From SIG673 sp045638685 (lineage in GTDB: Bacteria > Bacillota > Clostridia > Oscillospirales > CAG-272): a stretch of 39,512 nucleotides of DNA. The stretch is taken from the NCBI GenBank assembly GCA_045638685.1, contig JAZUBT010000028.1, positions 1 to 39,512 of the forward strand. Direction: 5' to 3'. A program made the translations under genes and the position numbers. This document shows positions 1 through 7,310 of the stretch, piece after piece; position 1 is the stretch's first letter; each line of letters starts with the position of its first letter. A model generated the notes under the pieces. That model saw only the letters and a list, made by a program, of their open reading frames with translations, made no database searches and had not been told where the DNA came from.

Positions 1-1
1 A

Positions 2-261
2 CTAAAACACTAAAATAACAGTGTTTTGACGGGTAGCACCCGGTGGTAAGTGGCGAGTAGGCAAACGCCTGCACGTGTACTGCGACGCACACAAAATTCA
101 AACACACCGAGCGTCGCTAAGGCCGAGCCTTGCTAAAACACTAAAACAACAGTGTTTTGACGGGTAGCACCCGGTGGTAAGTGGCGAGTAGGCAAACGCC
201 TGCACGTGTACTGCGACGCACACAAAATCCAAACACACCGAGCGTCGCTAAGGCCAAGCCT
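2..261. repeat. Two direct copies of a hairpin-rich intergenic repeat
   Basis: Two nearly identical copies lie head to tail with a period of 131 bases (starts at 2 and 133). Each contains a CGACGGGTAGCACCCGG-like block with the small self-complementary segment GGGTAGCACCC, then AGGCAAACGCCT, then a block ending in GAGCGTCGCTAAGGCC. Related blocks recur at 21329-21612, in the pnp leader near 22403-22417, and inverted near 36610-36655. It is best read as a dispersed non-coding REP-like family. A minus-strand open frame across it is not credible as a gene. Confidence 0.8.
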
Positions 262-331
262 TTGAAAAAAATAGCCGTGAAATAAATTATCAAAAGCAAA
301 GCGGTTTTCAAAAACCGGAGTGCAGTTTGTA

Positions 332-358
332 CGGGAGAAAGTTATTCTCCCGTTTTTT
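332..358 (+). terminator. Rho-independent terminator with no plus-strand gene in view
   Basis: CGGGAGAA (332-339) pairs with TTCTCCCG (345-352) around a five-base loop and is followed by six T. The T tract is on the plus strand only. It would end transcription entering from left of the window or starting inside the repeats at 2-261. A second small hairpin (CGGTTTT/AAAACCG) sits just upstream at 302-317. Confidence 0.65.
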
Positions 359-435
359 ACACGGGGCGATGCCGTTATTACCCCGAAAATCCGCATTAGA
401 CTTTGTGAAACATCTGTGTAACGCTTCGGGTTACG

Positions 436-1227
436 TTACGTCCGCGCTCCCCGAACCATAGATTTAAGATAGTCGGTTGCGTCGGAAAGGCTGCCTATCT
501 GGTCTATAAGCCCCTCGCTTACCGCCGCGTTTCCGTCAAGTATCGTCCCGAGATCGGTTGTCATCTCGTCGTTGCTTAACATAAGCTCGCGGAGTCTGTC
601 GGGGGAGATGTTGCTATGCTCCGAAACGAAGGAGACTATCCTCTCCTGCATACGGCTGAGCTGAACGAAGCTCTGCGGCGCGCTAAGCACGAGTCCCGTT
701 ATACGTACGGGGTGCAGAGTCATGGTTGCCGTGGGAACGATAAACGAACGCTTTGTGCTTACCGCAAGAGGAACGCCGATAGAATGACCGCCGCCAAGAA
801 CTATGGAGGCGGTCGGTTTTTTCATTCCGCTGATAAGCTCGGATAGAGCAAGACCGGCTTCTACGTCGCCGCCGACGGTGTTTAAAATTAAAAGAAGCGC
901 GTCGATTTCATCGTTTTCCTCTATTTCTACAAGCTGAGGAATAAGGAGCTCGTATTTCGTGCTTTTTTGACTTTGCGGAAGCTCCGAATGTCCTTCGATC
1001 TGTCCGACGACCGTTATTGTACGCAGAGAAAATCCGTTCTTTTTGGTTTCAACGGAGCCGTCAGGACGCTCGGGAGAGGTTTCAGCCTTTTCTTTACCGC
1101 AGGAAGCATTCTTATCGTTTTGTGTGTTCTCACTGTTTTGTGTGTTCTCACTGTTTTGTGCGTTCTCACTGTTTTGTTTGCTCTCGTTTTTCGGGTTGTT
1201 ACACCTGTTTTCGTATTTATTTGTCAT
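436..1227 (-). CDS. tepA: TepA-like ClpP-class serine protease
   Basis: A 263-residue ClpP-fold peptidase of the TepA (translocation-enhancing) group, cytosolic or membrane-associated. The nucleophile Ser149 is in GGGHSIG, His172 in TLHP and the likely acid Asp225 in TTDLGT. The pattern GGDVEAGLALSELI around 119-132 is the substrate-binding strand region. The start is placed at 1227 (MTNKYENR) because AAAGG lies 12 bases upstream. A longer frame to 1335 has an implausible hydrophobic start and covers the promoter. Residues 18-38 are a low-complexity Asn/Ser/Glu repeat coded by an 18-base tandem repeat, unlike the ordered core from about residue 68. B. subtilis TepA has been linked to protein secretion and spore protein turnover; the target here is unknown. 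It is divergent from pduL. Confidence 0.85.
   Translation of the reverse strand: MTNKYENRCNNPKNESKQNSENAQNSENTQNSENTQNDKNASCGKEKAETSPERPDGSVETKKNGFSLRTITVVGQIEGHSELPQSQKSTKYELLIPQLVEIEENDEIDALLLILNTVGGDVEAGLALSELISGMKKPTASIVLGGGHSIGVPLAVSTKRSFIVPTATMTLHPVRITGLVLSAPQSFVQLSRMQERIVSFVSEHSNISPDRLRELMLSNDEMTTDLGTILDGNAAVSEGLIDQIGSLSDATDYLKSMVRGART
1131..1190 (-). repeat. 18-base tandem repeat inside tepA
   Basis: About three and a half copies of an 18-base unit (CACTGTTTTGTGTGTTCT on the plus strand) code for the hexapeptide repeat NSENTQ/NSENAQ in the TepA N-terminal tail. The unit length is a multiple of three, so copy-number change keeps the frame. Confidence 0.85.
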
Positions 1228-1284
1228 AAAATGTGAAATCCTTTCATTCTTTTTGAAAATTTTTAAGAAATATCGTTTTTGCAC

Positions 1285-1335
1285 TTTACTTTTTCGCATA
1301 AATATAGTATAATATATTAAAAAAATAATATACAA
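1285..1335. promoter_or_regulatory. Overlapping divergent promoters for pduL and tepA
   Basis: Plus strand: TTTACT (1285-1290), 17 bases, TATAAT (1308-1313), then AAGGGG and ATG at 1349 for pduL. Minus strand: TTGTAT (1335-1330), 18 bases, TATACT (1311-1306) for tepA. The two -10 elements overlap, so polymerase binding at one should exclude the other. Confidence 0.75.
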
Positions 1336-1348
1336 GGGGACACAAAAA

Positions 1349-1918
1349 ATGGAAAAAATATTAGTTGAAACTTCTGCAAGACACGTTCATCTTTCCAAGG
1401 AGGATCTTGCGATACTTTTCGGAGAGGGTGCTGAGCTTACCTTCAAAAAAGCACTTAGTCAGCCCGGTCAGTTTGCCTCTGAGGAGAGAGTAAAGCTTGT
1501 CGGACCTAAAAAAGAGATAGCAAACGTAATAATTCTCGGTCCCGTTCGTCCTGCGACACAGATTGAGCTTTCCTACACCGATGCCCGTACGCTCGGTATA
1601 GACGCACCTCTCCGCGAGAGCGGAAACGTAGCCGGAACTCCCGGGCTTAAGCTTGTCGGACCTGCCGGCGAGGTAGATGTTGCCGAGGGCGCGATAGTCG
1701 CAAAGAGACATATACATATGACTCCCGCTGACGCCGAGACCTACGGTGTTGAAAACGGACAGATAGTAAGCGTTAAGATAGACAGCGAGCGTTCTGCTGT
1801 TCTTGGCGACGTTGTTGTTCGTGTAAATCCGAACTTCAGCCTTGCTATGCACATAGATACCGACGAGGCTAATGCTGCCTGCGCGTTCGGAAAGTGCTAC
1901 GGAGAGCTTATAAAATAA
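1349..1918 (+). CDS. pduL: PduL-type phosphate acyltransferase
   Basis: A 189-residue PduL-family phosphotransacylase that interconverts acyl-CoA and acyl-phosphate. In a fermenter without microcompartment genes nearby, the likely substrate is acetyl-CoA, feeding ATP synthesis through acetate kinase. Two similar half-domains are visible. The zinc-ligand motifs are His12/His14 in ARHVHLS, His121/His123 in KRHIHMT and His168 in AMHID. The length is close to cytosolic PduL, and there is no N-terminal encapsulation extension. The start has AAGGGG nine bases upstream and a good promoter. No acetate kinase or pdu/eut shell gene is adjacent, so it appears to be a stand-alone metabolic gene. Confidence 0.93.
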   Translation: MEKILVETSARHVHLSKEDLAILFGEGAELTFKKALSQPGQFASEERVKLVGPKKEIANVIILGPVRPATQIELSYTDARTLGIDAPLRESGNVAGTPGLKLVGPAGEVDVAEGAIVAKRHIHMTPADAETYGVENGQIVSVKIDSERSAVLGDVVVRVNPNFSLAMHIDTDEANAACAFGKCYGELIK

Positions 1919-1933
1919 GTAATTGGTCAATAT

Positions 1934-2061
1934 TTGACAAATAGACAAAAATTGCTATAACGAGCTGGGCGGTTGGTAAACCCGGGGTTATAGCTATAAG
2001 GCTCCCGATAAGAACTGTATAAAATTAAAGGATAAGGCAAAGTGTTGTCTTATCCTTTTTT
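1934..2061 (+). ncRNA. Candidate small RNA unit with own promoter and terminator
   Basis: Sixteen bases after the pduL stop there is TTGACA (1934-1939), 16 bases, TATAAC (1956-1961), a near-consensus sigma-A promoter. The predicted start is near 1968. About 90 bases downstream is a strong terminator at 2027-2061. The transcribed part holds GGGCGGTTGGTAAACCC and a 12-base palindrome TTATAGCTATAA (1988-1999), and no start codon with a ribosome site. It does not match 6S, SRP, tmRNA or a riboswitch that I recognise. It may simply be the pduL 3' region. Existence as a separate RNA is inferred. Confidence 0.45.
2027..2061 (+). terminator. Strong terminator after pduL / small RNA
   Basis: Bases 2027-2040 pair with 2045-2058 (14 pairs including one G-T) around a four-base AGTG loop, with six T at 2056-2061. 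Confidence 0.9.
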
Positions 2062-2249
2062 GTAATAGCCCATTTTATAAGAAAAAGATGAGGGGAAAAC
2101 TGCCGCGTTTTCTGTTGGTATGAAACGAAAGCCGAGAAAATAAAGTGTTTGAATAATTTACAAATCAAATCGGTGATTAGGCTCCAAATATTATAATTTT
2201 TGTGTGTAAGATTTAAAACGGTTTTTAAAGTGTGGAAGAAACGCATAAA

Positions 2250-2265
2250 GGTTTCACGTGAAACA
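2250..2265. promoter_or_regulatory. parS site 1
   Basis: Contains the perfect 14-base parS core GTTTCACGTGAAAC at 2251-2264, the ParB loading site of Firmicutes (consensus TGTTTCACGTGAAACA). Flanking GCATAAAG and ATTTTGTGC extend the palindrome into a longer imperfect hairpin. Confidence 0.95.
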
Positions 2266-2422
2266 TTTTGTGCAAAGAAAATCTTGAGCTTTGCAATAAG
2301 TGGGTTAGCTGTTCTTTAAAACCGTAAGATGGTGATTGGGCGCGATAGGTGTGGTTTCGGGTGTGGCGAAGGTCTCGTGCTGTGTTTTGGGTGGTGGGGA
2401 CAGGCGTTGTGTTAGAAAATAA

Positions 2423-2456
2423 AAACACCGTAGGTTGTGGAAAACCTGCGGTGTTT
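2423..2456 (-). terminator. Terminator for the membrane-protein gene at 2613-3500
   Basis: AAACACCGTAGGTT (2423-2436) pairs with AACCTGCGGTGTTT (2443-2456), 14 pairs with one G-T. On the minus strand the stem is followed by TTTATTTT, so it fits the minus-strand gene ending at 2613. Confidence 0.7.
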
Positions 2457-2520
2457 GCTGTTTTTCTGTGGAAAACTCTGTGGGAAATGTGTTGTTTCTG
2501 TGGAAAACTGTGTGAAAAAC
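2436..2520 (-). promoter_or_regulatory. Cluster of DnaA-box-like nonamers
   Basis: TGTGGAAAA occurs at 2436, 2467 and 2499, with TGTGGGAAA at 2479 and a degenerate copy near 2511. Read on the minus strand these are TTTTCCACA, one base from the DnaA box TTATCCACA. Two copies sit in a TTTCTGTGGAAAACT repeat 32 bases apart. A DnaA-binding cluster is possible. dnaA and dnaN are not in the window, so calling this oriC is not justified. Confidence 0.35.
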
Positions 2521-2612
2521 CGTTTTGGGCGTTACATCTAACCTATATTGTCTATGTGAGGTTATTTGCAATCTGTAAGCGGTTTTTTGTTTAGGAAAGC
2601 TTGTTTTCGGCG

Positions 2613-3500
2613 TTAAATAATCGGTTTTGAAAATGGGTTTTCGATTCCGCTGATAAAATCGGTAAATCCCGAAACAAGGTTGCCCGAGAAGGTGGCGACC
2701 AGTGCTAAAGCTATCAAAAGTATTACGGTTAAGACAAAATTGTTTGCCTTTCCGGATTTTGTGTGATAAAGTGAATAGGCTCTGTCGTGGGTTTCCGGAG
2801 GAATATAATATCTTGCTTTGTTAACGTCGAATTTGACGCGTTGTCTCTGTGCGTCGGTGTATGTGGAGGCGAATGTTGAGTTTTTGTCCGTCGTAGCGAG
2901 CGCTTGTTCGGAGACGGTTGTGTCGTCGTTGTTTTCGGTTTCCGCGCATTTTGTGGCGGTTTCGGTGTTTTTTGGGTTTATTTCCGCATTTTTACTGTCG
3001 ATTAAGTTGGTGAGCGGTGTTTTTTCGGCGTCATCGTTTGCTTTTTCTGTGGAAAGCCTTTCTTTTGTTTGTAAAACCCTTGCGAGCTCCGAAAGCGGAG
3101 CGGGTGAGTCGTCGCTCTTTGTTTCTTTTATTACGTCGGGGTGTCTTTTTCTTTTGACAACTGAAAATTCTTTGAATAGTGGCGGGGCGTCGGTGTAGGT
3201 GTCGTTGGCGTAAAATTTTCCGTCATCGGTTATTGCAACCAGCATATTTCTATAATTGGTATGCGATTTCAGGCCGAATTTAATAAAAATCTTGTTTTTA
3301 AGGTTCAGTTCCTCGATTGTAACCGCTTTTTCAGGAGAATCTATTTTGTTTTCCAGTAGCTTTCTTATAAACGCGCCGAACTTGATTTTGATTAAATATC
3401 CGGCAACCGTTGCTACGACTACGCCGATAAACAGCGACCAAACGACAAGCTGCAAAGAAATTTCGCCGTTGTAATATAGCAGTTCTGATAGGTTTGGCAT
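2613..3500 (-). CDS. Hypothetical protein with N- and C-terminal membrane segments
   Basis: 295 residues, function not recognised. A hydrophobic segment lies at about residues 16-37 and a second at about 254-274. Between them is a hydrophilic section: a short conserved-looking part (about 38-115) followed by an acidic, Lys/Glu/Thr-rich low-complexity linker (about 125-215). A single cytoplasmic loop or domain between two membrane anchors is the simplest reading. The start is supported by GGAGG six bases upstream. It lies between parS sites 1 and 2 and downstream of serS, with its own terminator at 2423-2456. Its position suggests a link to the origin region, but nothing in the sequence proves a role in segregation. 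Confidence 0.75.
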   Translation of the reverse strand: MPNLSELLYYNGEISLQLVVWSLFIGVVVATVAGYLIKIKFGAFIRKLLENKIDSPEKAVTIEELNLKNKIFIKFGLKSHTNYRNMLVAITDDGKFYANDTYTDAPPLFKEFSVVKRKRHPDVIKETKSDDSPAPLSELARVLQTKERLSTEKANDDAEKTPLTNLIDSKNAEINPKNTETATKCAETENNDDTTVSEQALATTDKNSTFASTYTDAQRQRVKFDVNKARYYIPPETHDRAYSLYHTKSGKANNFVLTVILLIALALVATFSGNLVSGFTDFISGIENPFSKPII

Positions 3501-3655
3501 TTTTTCCTCCGTTTATCAATATAAGGCTTAGATAGGTGATAGTATAATTTGAATATGAGTCAACGTTAGACTAAGGCAAGCGTTTGCGCGAGAACTGGGC
3601 AAAAAACGTGCCTTTTGTGTCTTTTGACTGTTGTTAAAGCGGCGCGCTTGTCAAA

Positions 3656-3671
3656 TGTTTCACGTGAAACG
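3656..3671. promoter_or_regulatory. parS site 2
   Basis: TGTTTCACGTGAAACG differs from the 16-base consensus only at the last base. It sits between the serS terminator and the next gene downstream. Confidence 0.96.
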
Positions 3672-3675
3672 TTAT

Positions 3676-3710
3676 AAATAACGGACTCTCTTATCGAAAG
3701 TCCGTTATTT
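3676..3710 (-). terminator. Terminator of serS
   Basis: AAATAACGGACT (3676-3687) and AGTCCGTTATTT (3699-3710) form a 12-pair stem with an 11-base loop 19 bases after the serS stop. The T tract on the minus strand is weak. Confidence 0.65.
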
Positions 3711-3728
3711 TCTGTCATAGAGAAGTGT

Positions 3729-5000
3729 TTATTTTATTATATCGGTTCCCATATACTTCTGAAGAACCTCGGGAATATCAATTCCGCCGTCATCTCTCTG
3801 GAAGTTTTCTATAATGGCCGCGACCGTTCTTCCTACCGCGACTCCGGAGCCGTTGAGTGTGTGAACGTAGCGAGCTTTAGCTTTGGGATCGGTTTTAAAG
3901 CGTATATTTGCTCTGCGTGCCTGGTAATCCTCAAAGTTAGAGCAGGAGCTTATCTCGACGTAGCGGTTGTAGGAGGGCATCCAAACCTCAACGTCGTAGG
4001 TTTTTGCAGAGCTGAAGCCTATGTCTCCGCTGGAAAGACATACGACTCTGTGGGGGAGGCCGAGAAGCTGTAAAACTCTCTGCGCGTCAAGTGTTAACGA
4101 TTCAAGCTCGTCGTATGACTTGTCGGGATCCGCAAATTTTACAAGCTCGACCTTGTTGAACTGGTGCTGACGGATAAGGCCTCTTGTGTCGCGTCCGGCG
4201 CTGCCTGCCTCTGCTCTGAAGCAAGCGGAGTAGGCACAGTACTTAATCGGAAGCTCCGAGGCATCAAGAATGTCGTTTTTGTACATATTCGTAACCGGAA
4301 CCTCGGCGGTGGGGATTAAAAAGTAGTCGGTATTGGCAACCTTGAAGGCGTCCTCCTCGAATTTCGGGAGCTGTCCCGTTCCCTGCATGGAGTTTCTGTT
4401 TACCATATAGGGCGGAAACACCTCGGTGTAACCGTGTTCAGTGTGTGTGTCGAGGAAGAATGAGATTATAGAGCGTTCAAGACGGGCTCCGAGGCTTTTG
4501 TAGAAGTGGAAGCGCGTTCCTGTTACCTTTCCTGCGGTTTCGGGATCGAGTATTCCGAGTCTCTGACCGAGCTCCCAGTGGGCTTTCGGTTCAAAGTCAA
4601 ATTTTCTCGGCTCTCCCCAACGGCGGATTTCGACGTTATCCGAGTCGTCTTTTCCTACGGGGATTGAGGGGTGAGGAAGATTGGGGACGGAAAGGAGTAA
4701 AAATTCAAGCTCCTTGTCGGTTTCGTCGAGCTTATCCTCGTCGCTTTTGATTTCGTCGCTAAGCTTTTTCATTTCCTCGAATATCGGAGCGACGTCCTTG
4801 CCTTCCTTTTTGAGCATAGGAATCTGCTTTGAAACCTCGTTCTTTTTTGCTTTTACGCTCTCGGTTGCGGCGATAAGCTGGCGTCTGGTTTCGTCAAGCG
4901 CGAGAATTTTATCTATCTCCTCGCTGTAATCCTTTTGGCGAGTGGCAAGTCTTTTTTTAACCTCTTCGGGGTTTTCTCTTATGGTTTTAATATCTAACAT
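3729..5000 (-). CDS. serS: Seryl-tRNA synthetase
   Basis: A 423-residue class II aminoacyl-tRNA synthetase that charges tRNA-Ser. The N-terminal about 110 residues form the long antiparallel coiled-coil arm (heptads rich in Glu/Lys, for example around 35-105) that grips the tRNA variable arm. The catalytic core follows: motif 2 FRAEAGSAGRDTRGLIRQHQF near 265-285 and motif 3 NGSGVAVGRTVAAIIE near 383-398. The length is normal for the family. The start has AAAGG nine bases upstream. No T-box leader (GGUGG-type specifier/antiterminator pattern) is visible in the 199 bases upstream. It lies downstream of parA-parB on the same strand but with a 199-base gap. Confidence 0.97.
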   Translation of the reverse strand: MLDIKTIRENPEEVKKRLATRQKDYSEEIDKILALDETRRQLIAATESVKAKKNEVSKQIPMLKKEGKDVAPIFEEMKKLSDEIKSDEDKLDETDKELEFLLLSVPNLPHPSIPVGKDDSDNVEIRRWGEPRKFDFEPKAHWELGQRLGILDPETAGKVTGTRFHFYKSLGARLERSIISFFLDTHTEHGYTEVFPPYMVNRNSMQGTGQLPKFEEDAFKVANTDYFLIPTAEVPVTNMYKNDILDASELPIKYCAYSACFRAEAGSAGRDTRGLIRQHQFNKVELVKFADPDKSYDELESLTLDAQRVLQLLGLPHRVVCLSSGDIGFSSAKTYDVEVWMPSYNRYVEISSCSNFEDYQARRANIRFKTDPKAKARYVHTLNGSGVAVGRTVAAIIENFQRDDGGIDIPEVLQKYMGTDIIK

Positions 5001-5199
5001 TGTTTTGCCTTTCTGGGTTTTGTCTTCTCTTGTAAGAAAGATTTATATTTGGTTTTTAACGTCTGGTTATATAATAATAATGAAGAAAATTCTGGGTTTT
5101 TAGGCTTTTTCTTCCGTGGTTCGGCTACTAAAAATGGTTTTTAAACCGGGGTTTGGTATATGTTTTTGAACGCTGTTCTGAACGAATTTAATTTTTTGA

Positions 5200-6087
5200 T
5201 TAAATATCCTCGAAAAACTCGTCTCCGCAAAGCATTTTGAGAAGCTCCTCTAAGTCCTCGTTAGAGGAAAAGGAAATTTCTATGCGCTTTTCGTTGCCTC
5301 TGTTTGAGATTTTGACCTTTCTTCCGATTACGTCCTGAACCTTCTTTTCGAGCTCGGCGCAGTAATCTATCTTGATTTTTTCGGCCTTCTCGGGCTTTTC
5401 GTTGTTTTTCTTCGTTGCTGCGGCATTTAAGGTCTTGACGAGGGCCTCGGTGGATCTTACCGAAAGCTCTCTTGAAATGACAGCCTCTGCTGCTTTTGTT
5501 ATATCATCGTGCTTTAAAAGACCGAGAAGCGCGCGGGCGTGTCCTGCGGAAAGCTTGCCGTCTATAAGCATATCGGTAACCTCTGTGGGGAGATCGAGGA
5601 GTCTTACCGAGTTTGCTATCGCACTGCGGCTTTTACCGAGGCGTTTTGAAAGCTCCTCCTGTGTCATATCGTGAACCGACATTAAGGATTTGAATGCCGC
5701 TGCTTCTTCGATGGGATTGAGATCCTCTCTCTGGAGGTTTTCTATTAATGCAATTTCTGCGATTTTCTTCTCGTCTGCTTCGAGAACTATTACAGGAACC
5801 TCGGTAAGTCCTGCTATTTTAGAGGCTCTCCAGCGTCTTTCTCCCGCGATAATGCTGTAAAATCCGTTAGATTGCTTTGCAACGAGTATTGGTTGAAGAA
5901 CTCCGTTTGATTTTATTGAATCTGCGAGCTGTATAAGCGCGTTTTCGTCGAAAAGGCGTCTTGGTTGGTCTTTTCTCGGCTCAAGCTCTGAAATTCTAAG
6001 AGTTTTCGGTGTTTCGTTTTCCTGTAATTTAGCACCTTGTATTTGAAAAAGGGCGTTAAGGCCTTTGGCTTTTCCTTTGTTTACCAT
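5200..6087 (-). CDS. parB: Chromosome partitioning protein ParB (Spo0J)
   Basis: 295 residues. ParB is a CTP-dependent clamp that loads at parS and spreads along the origin region. Visible parts: the N-terminal peptide MVNKGKAKGLNALF with the basic ParA-stimulating character; the CTP-binding box GERRWRA near 102-108; the arginine patch ENLQREDLNPIEEA near 138-151; the helix-turn-helix TQEELSKRLGKSRSAIANSVRLL; and a C-terminal dimerisation domain after a charged linker. Specificity positions read RSAIANS and AGHARALL, the parS-binding pattern, not the Noc one. The start has AAAGGA eight bases upstream. It is 93 bases downstream of parA, so probably one operon. Confidence 0.97.
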   Translation of the reverse strand: MVNKGKAKGLNALFQIQGAKLQENETPKTLRISELEPRKDQPRRLFDENALIQLADSIKSNGVLQPILVAKQSNGFYSIIAGERRWRASKIAGLTEVPVIVLEADEKKIAEIALIENLQREDLNPIEEAAAFKSLMSVHDMTQEELSKRLGKSRSAIANSVRLLDLPTEVTDMLIDGKLSAGHARALLGLLKHDDITKAAEAVISRELSVRSTEALVKTLNAAATKKNNEKPEKAEKIKIDYCAELEKKVQDVIGRKVKISNRGNEKRIEISFSSNEDLEELLKMLCGDEFFEDI

Positions 6088-6180
6088 TTTTTCGTCCTTT
6101 CTGTTTGATTTTTGGTTATTTTAAATTCTTTTTATTGTTTTTGCGGTAAAAACGGTTATGTGTATTGTTTTTCCGGAACG

Positions 6181-6942
6181 TTACTTTTCTGTTCTCGCTA
6201 TAAGCTCTTTTGCTACCGACATATAATTTTGCGCGCCCTTTGAGAATTTATCGAGGTACAAAATGGGTGTGCCGTAGGACGGGGCCTCTGCTAAACGCAC
6301 GTTTCTTACGATGTTTGTTTTAAACAGAAGGTTTCCGTAGTAGCTACGTAATTCGTGCATGATGGACTGCGTTATATTAAGTCTGCTGTTAAACATCGTT
6401 ACAAGAATCCCGAGTATGTCGAGGTTCGGATTGTGGTAAGCTTTGATGCTTTCGACGGTGTTTGTCAGCTGAACGAGGCCTTCGAGAGCGTAAAATTCGC
6501 ACTGAACCGGGATTATAAGGCCTTCGCTTGCCACCAATGCGTTGATTGTGAGAAGTCCGAGTGTCGGCGGGCAATCAATGAAAATATAGTCGTATTTGTC
6601 CTCTACCGCGGTTAAAACTCTCTTTAAAAGACGCTCTCTTGACGGAAGCTCTGCGATTTCAAGCTCCGCGCCGGCGAGATCGATTGCTGAGGGGATTAAG
6701 TCGAGGTTTTTAAACTCGGTTTTTTGTATAGCTTCCTCTATCGGGAGGTTGTTTGCGATTATATCGTAGGTTGATTTAAGGTTGCGTCTGTCGATAAAGC
6801 CAACCCCGGTGGATGCGTTTCCTTGGGGATCGAAATCAACGAGAAGCACTTTTTTATCCAAAGAAGCGACTGTTGCAGCAATATTTACCGCAGAAGTGGT
6901 TTTGCCAACGCCGCCCTTTTGGTTTGTAAAGGAAATTATCAT
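6181..6942 (-). CDS. parA: Chromosome partitioning ATPase ParA (Soj)
   Basis: 253 residues, a deviant-Walker ATPase that binds DNA nonspecifically as an ATP dimer and drives or regulates origin segregation with ParB. The Walker A box KGGVGKTT spans residues 9-16 with signature Lys9. LLVDFDPQGNAST near 38-50 is the A' box and FIDCPPTLGLLT near 119-130 is Walker B. The start is placed at 6942 (MIISFTNQ), not ten residues earlier, because AAAGGAAG lies seven bases before it and family members begin here. A near-perfect promoter is at 6972-7001. parB follows after 238 bases counted start to stop region and shares the transcript by spacing. Confidence 0.97.
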   Translation of the reverse strand: MIISFTNQKGGVGKTTSAVNIAATVASLDKKVLLVDFDPQGNASTGVGFIDRRNLKSTYDIIANNLPIEEAIQKTEFKNLDLIPSAIDLAGAELEIAELPSRERLLKRVLTAVEDKYDYIFIDCPPTLGLLTINALVASEGLIIPVQCEFYALEGLVQLTNTVESIKAYHNPNLDILGILVTMFNSRLNITQSIMHELRSYYGNLLFKTNIVRNVRLAEAPSYGTPILYLDKFSKGAQNYMSVAKELIARTEK

Positions 6943-6971
6943 ATTTTTTCTTCCTTTCTTATGATAATTCA

Positions 6972-7001
6972 ATTATATCAAATTATATAATGCTTTGTCA
7001 A
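6972..7001 (-). promoter_or_regulatory. Promoter of parA-parB
   Basis: On the minus strand: TTGACA (7001-6996), 18 bases, TATAAT (6977-6972). Both hexamers are perfect consensus. The short leader runs into the AAAGGAAG ribosome site. A parS-like site lies about 55 bases upstream. Confidence 0.88.
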
Positions 7002-7054
7002 GGAGATAAAAAATATTTTTAATAAAAAATGCAAAATAATAGCGTTTATGAGAA

Positions 7055-7070
7055 TGTTTCATGTGAAACA
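7055..7070. promoter_or_regulatory. parS-like site 3 (one central change)
   Basis: TGTTTCATGTGAAACA matches the 16-base consensus except for C to T in the centre, which breaks the CACGTG core symmetry. It lies just upstream of the parA promoter, so ParB bound here could autoregulate parAB. Binding strength may be reduced. Confidence 0.8.
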
Positions 7071-7106
7071 ATTTCTTTTTTGTCGAAAAATGCTAAGCTA
7101 AAAGCA

Positions 7107-7163
7107 AAAGCCCTGCGAATGTAACGGCGCCTTTTGGTAGGGGCGTTTCGTTTGCGGGGCTTT
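7107..7163 (-). terminator. Terminator between noc and parA
   Basis: AAAGCCCTGCGAA (7107-7119) pairs with TTTGCGGGGCTTT (7151-7163) with two G-T pairs, and an inner stem (AACGGCGCC with GGGCGTT) extends it. On the minus strand the stem is followed by TTGCTTTTAGC. It would end the noc transcript. Bases 7164-7310 hold nothing recognisable. Confidence 0.7.
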
Positions 7164-7310
7164 AAACGGTGTTATTTGTGGGCTTAAACGGTGGTGTTCG
7201 CGGTTCCTTTTGGACTGTTTTGAGGCGATTGTTTGCGCTATACTGAGGTTTGTGGTTTTGCGACGTATTGTGTTAGGCTTTTGGTTTTTGCGGTGTTGGT
7301 TAGGTGTTGG

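Larger units (their letters stand above)
2062..2612. other. Gene-free stretch with a parS site, DnaA-box-like cluster and terminator
   Basis: No convincing gene. It contains a parS core at 2251-2264, a minus-strand terminator at 2423-2456, and a cluster of TGTGGAAAA nonamers between 2436 and 2507. The remaining sequence, 2062-2240 and 2520-2612, shows no gene or obvious structure. Confidence 0.6.

Noticed and set aside
63..80. parS site in the left repeat (GCACGTGTAC)
   Set aside because: Shares only the CACGTG centre; the GTTTC/GAAAC arms are missing.
133..396. Minus-strand frame of 87 codons at the left end
   Set aside because: Most of it lies within the dispersed repeat and it covers a plus-strand terminator. 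No ribosome site and no protein-like composition. Similar spurious frames arise from the repeat copy after polA.
1349..1918. Microcompartment (pdu/eut) locus
   Set aside because: pduL occurs alone; no shell proteins, diol dehydratase or encapsulation peptide are present.
5001..5199. T-box leader for serS
   Set aside because: No conserved T-box (TGG-ACC antiterminator side) or specifier-loop pattern could be found, and there is no strong terminator in this gap.
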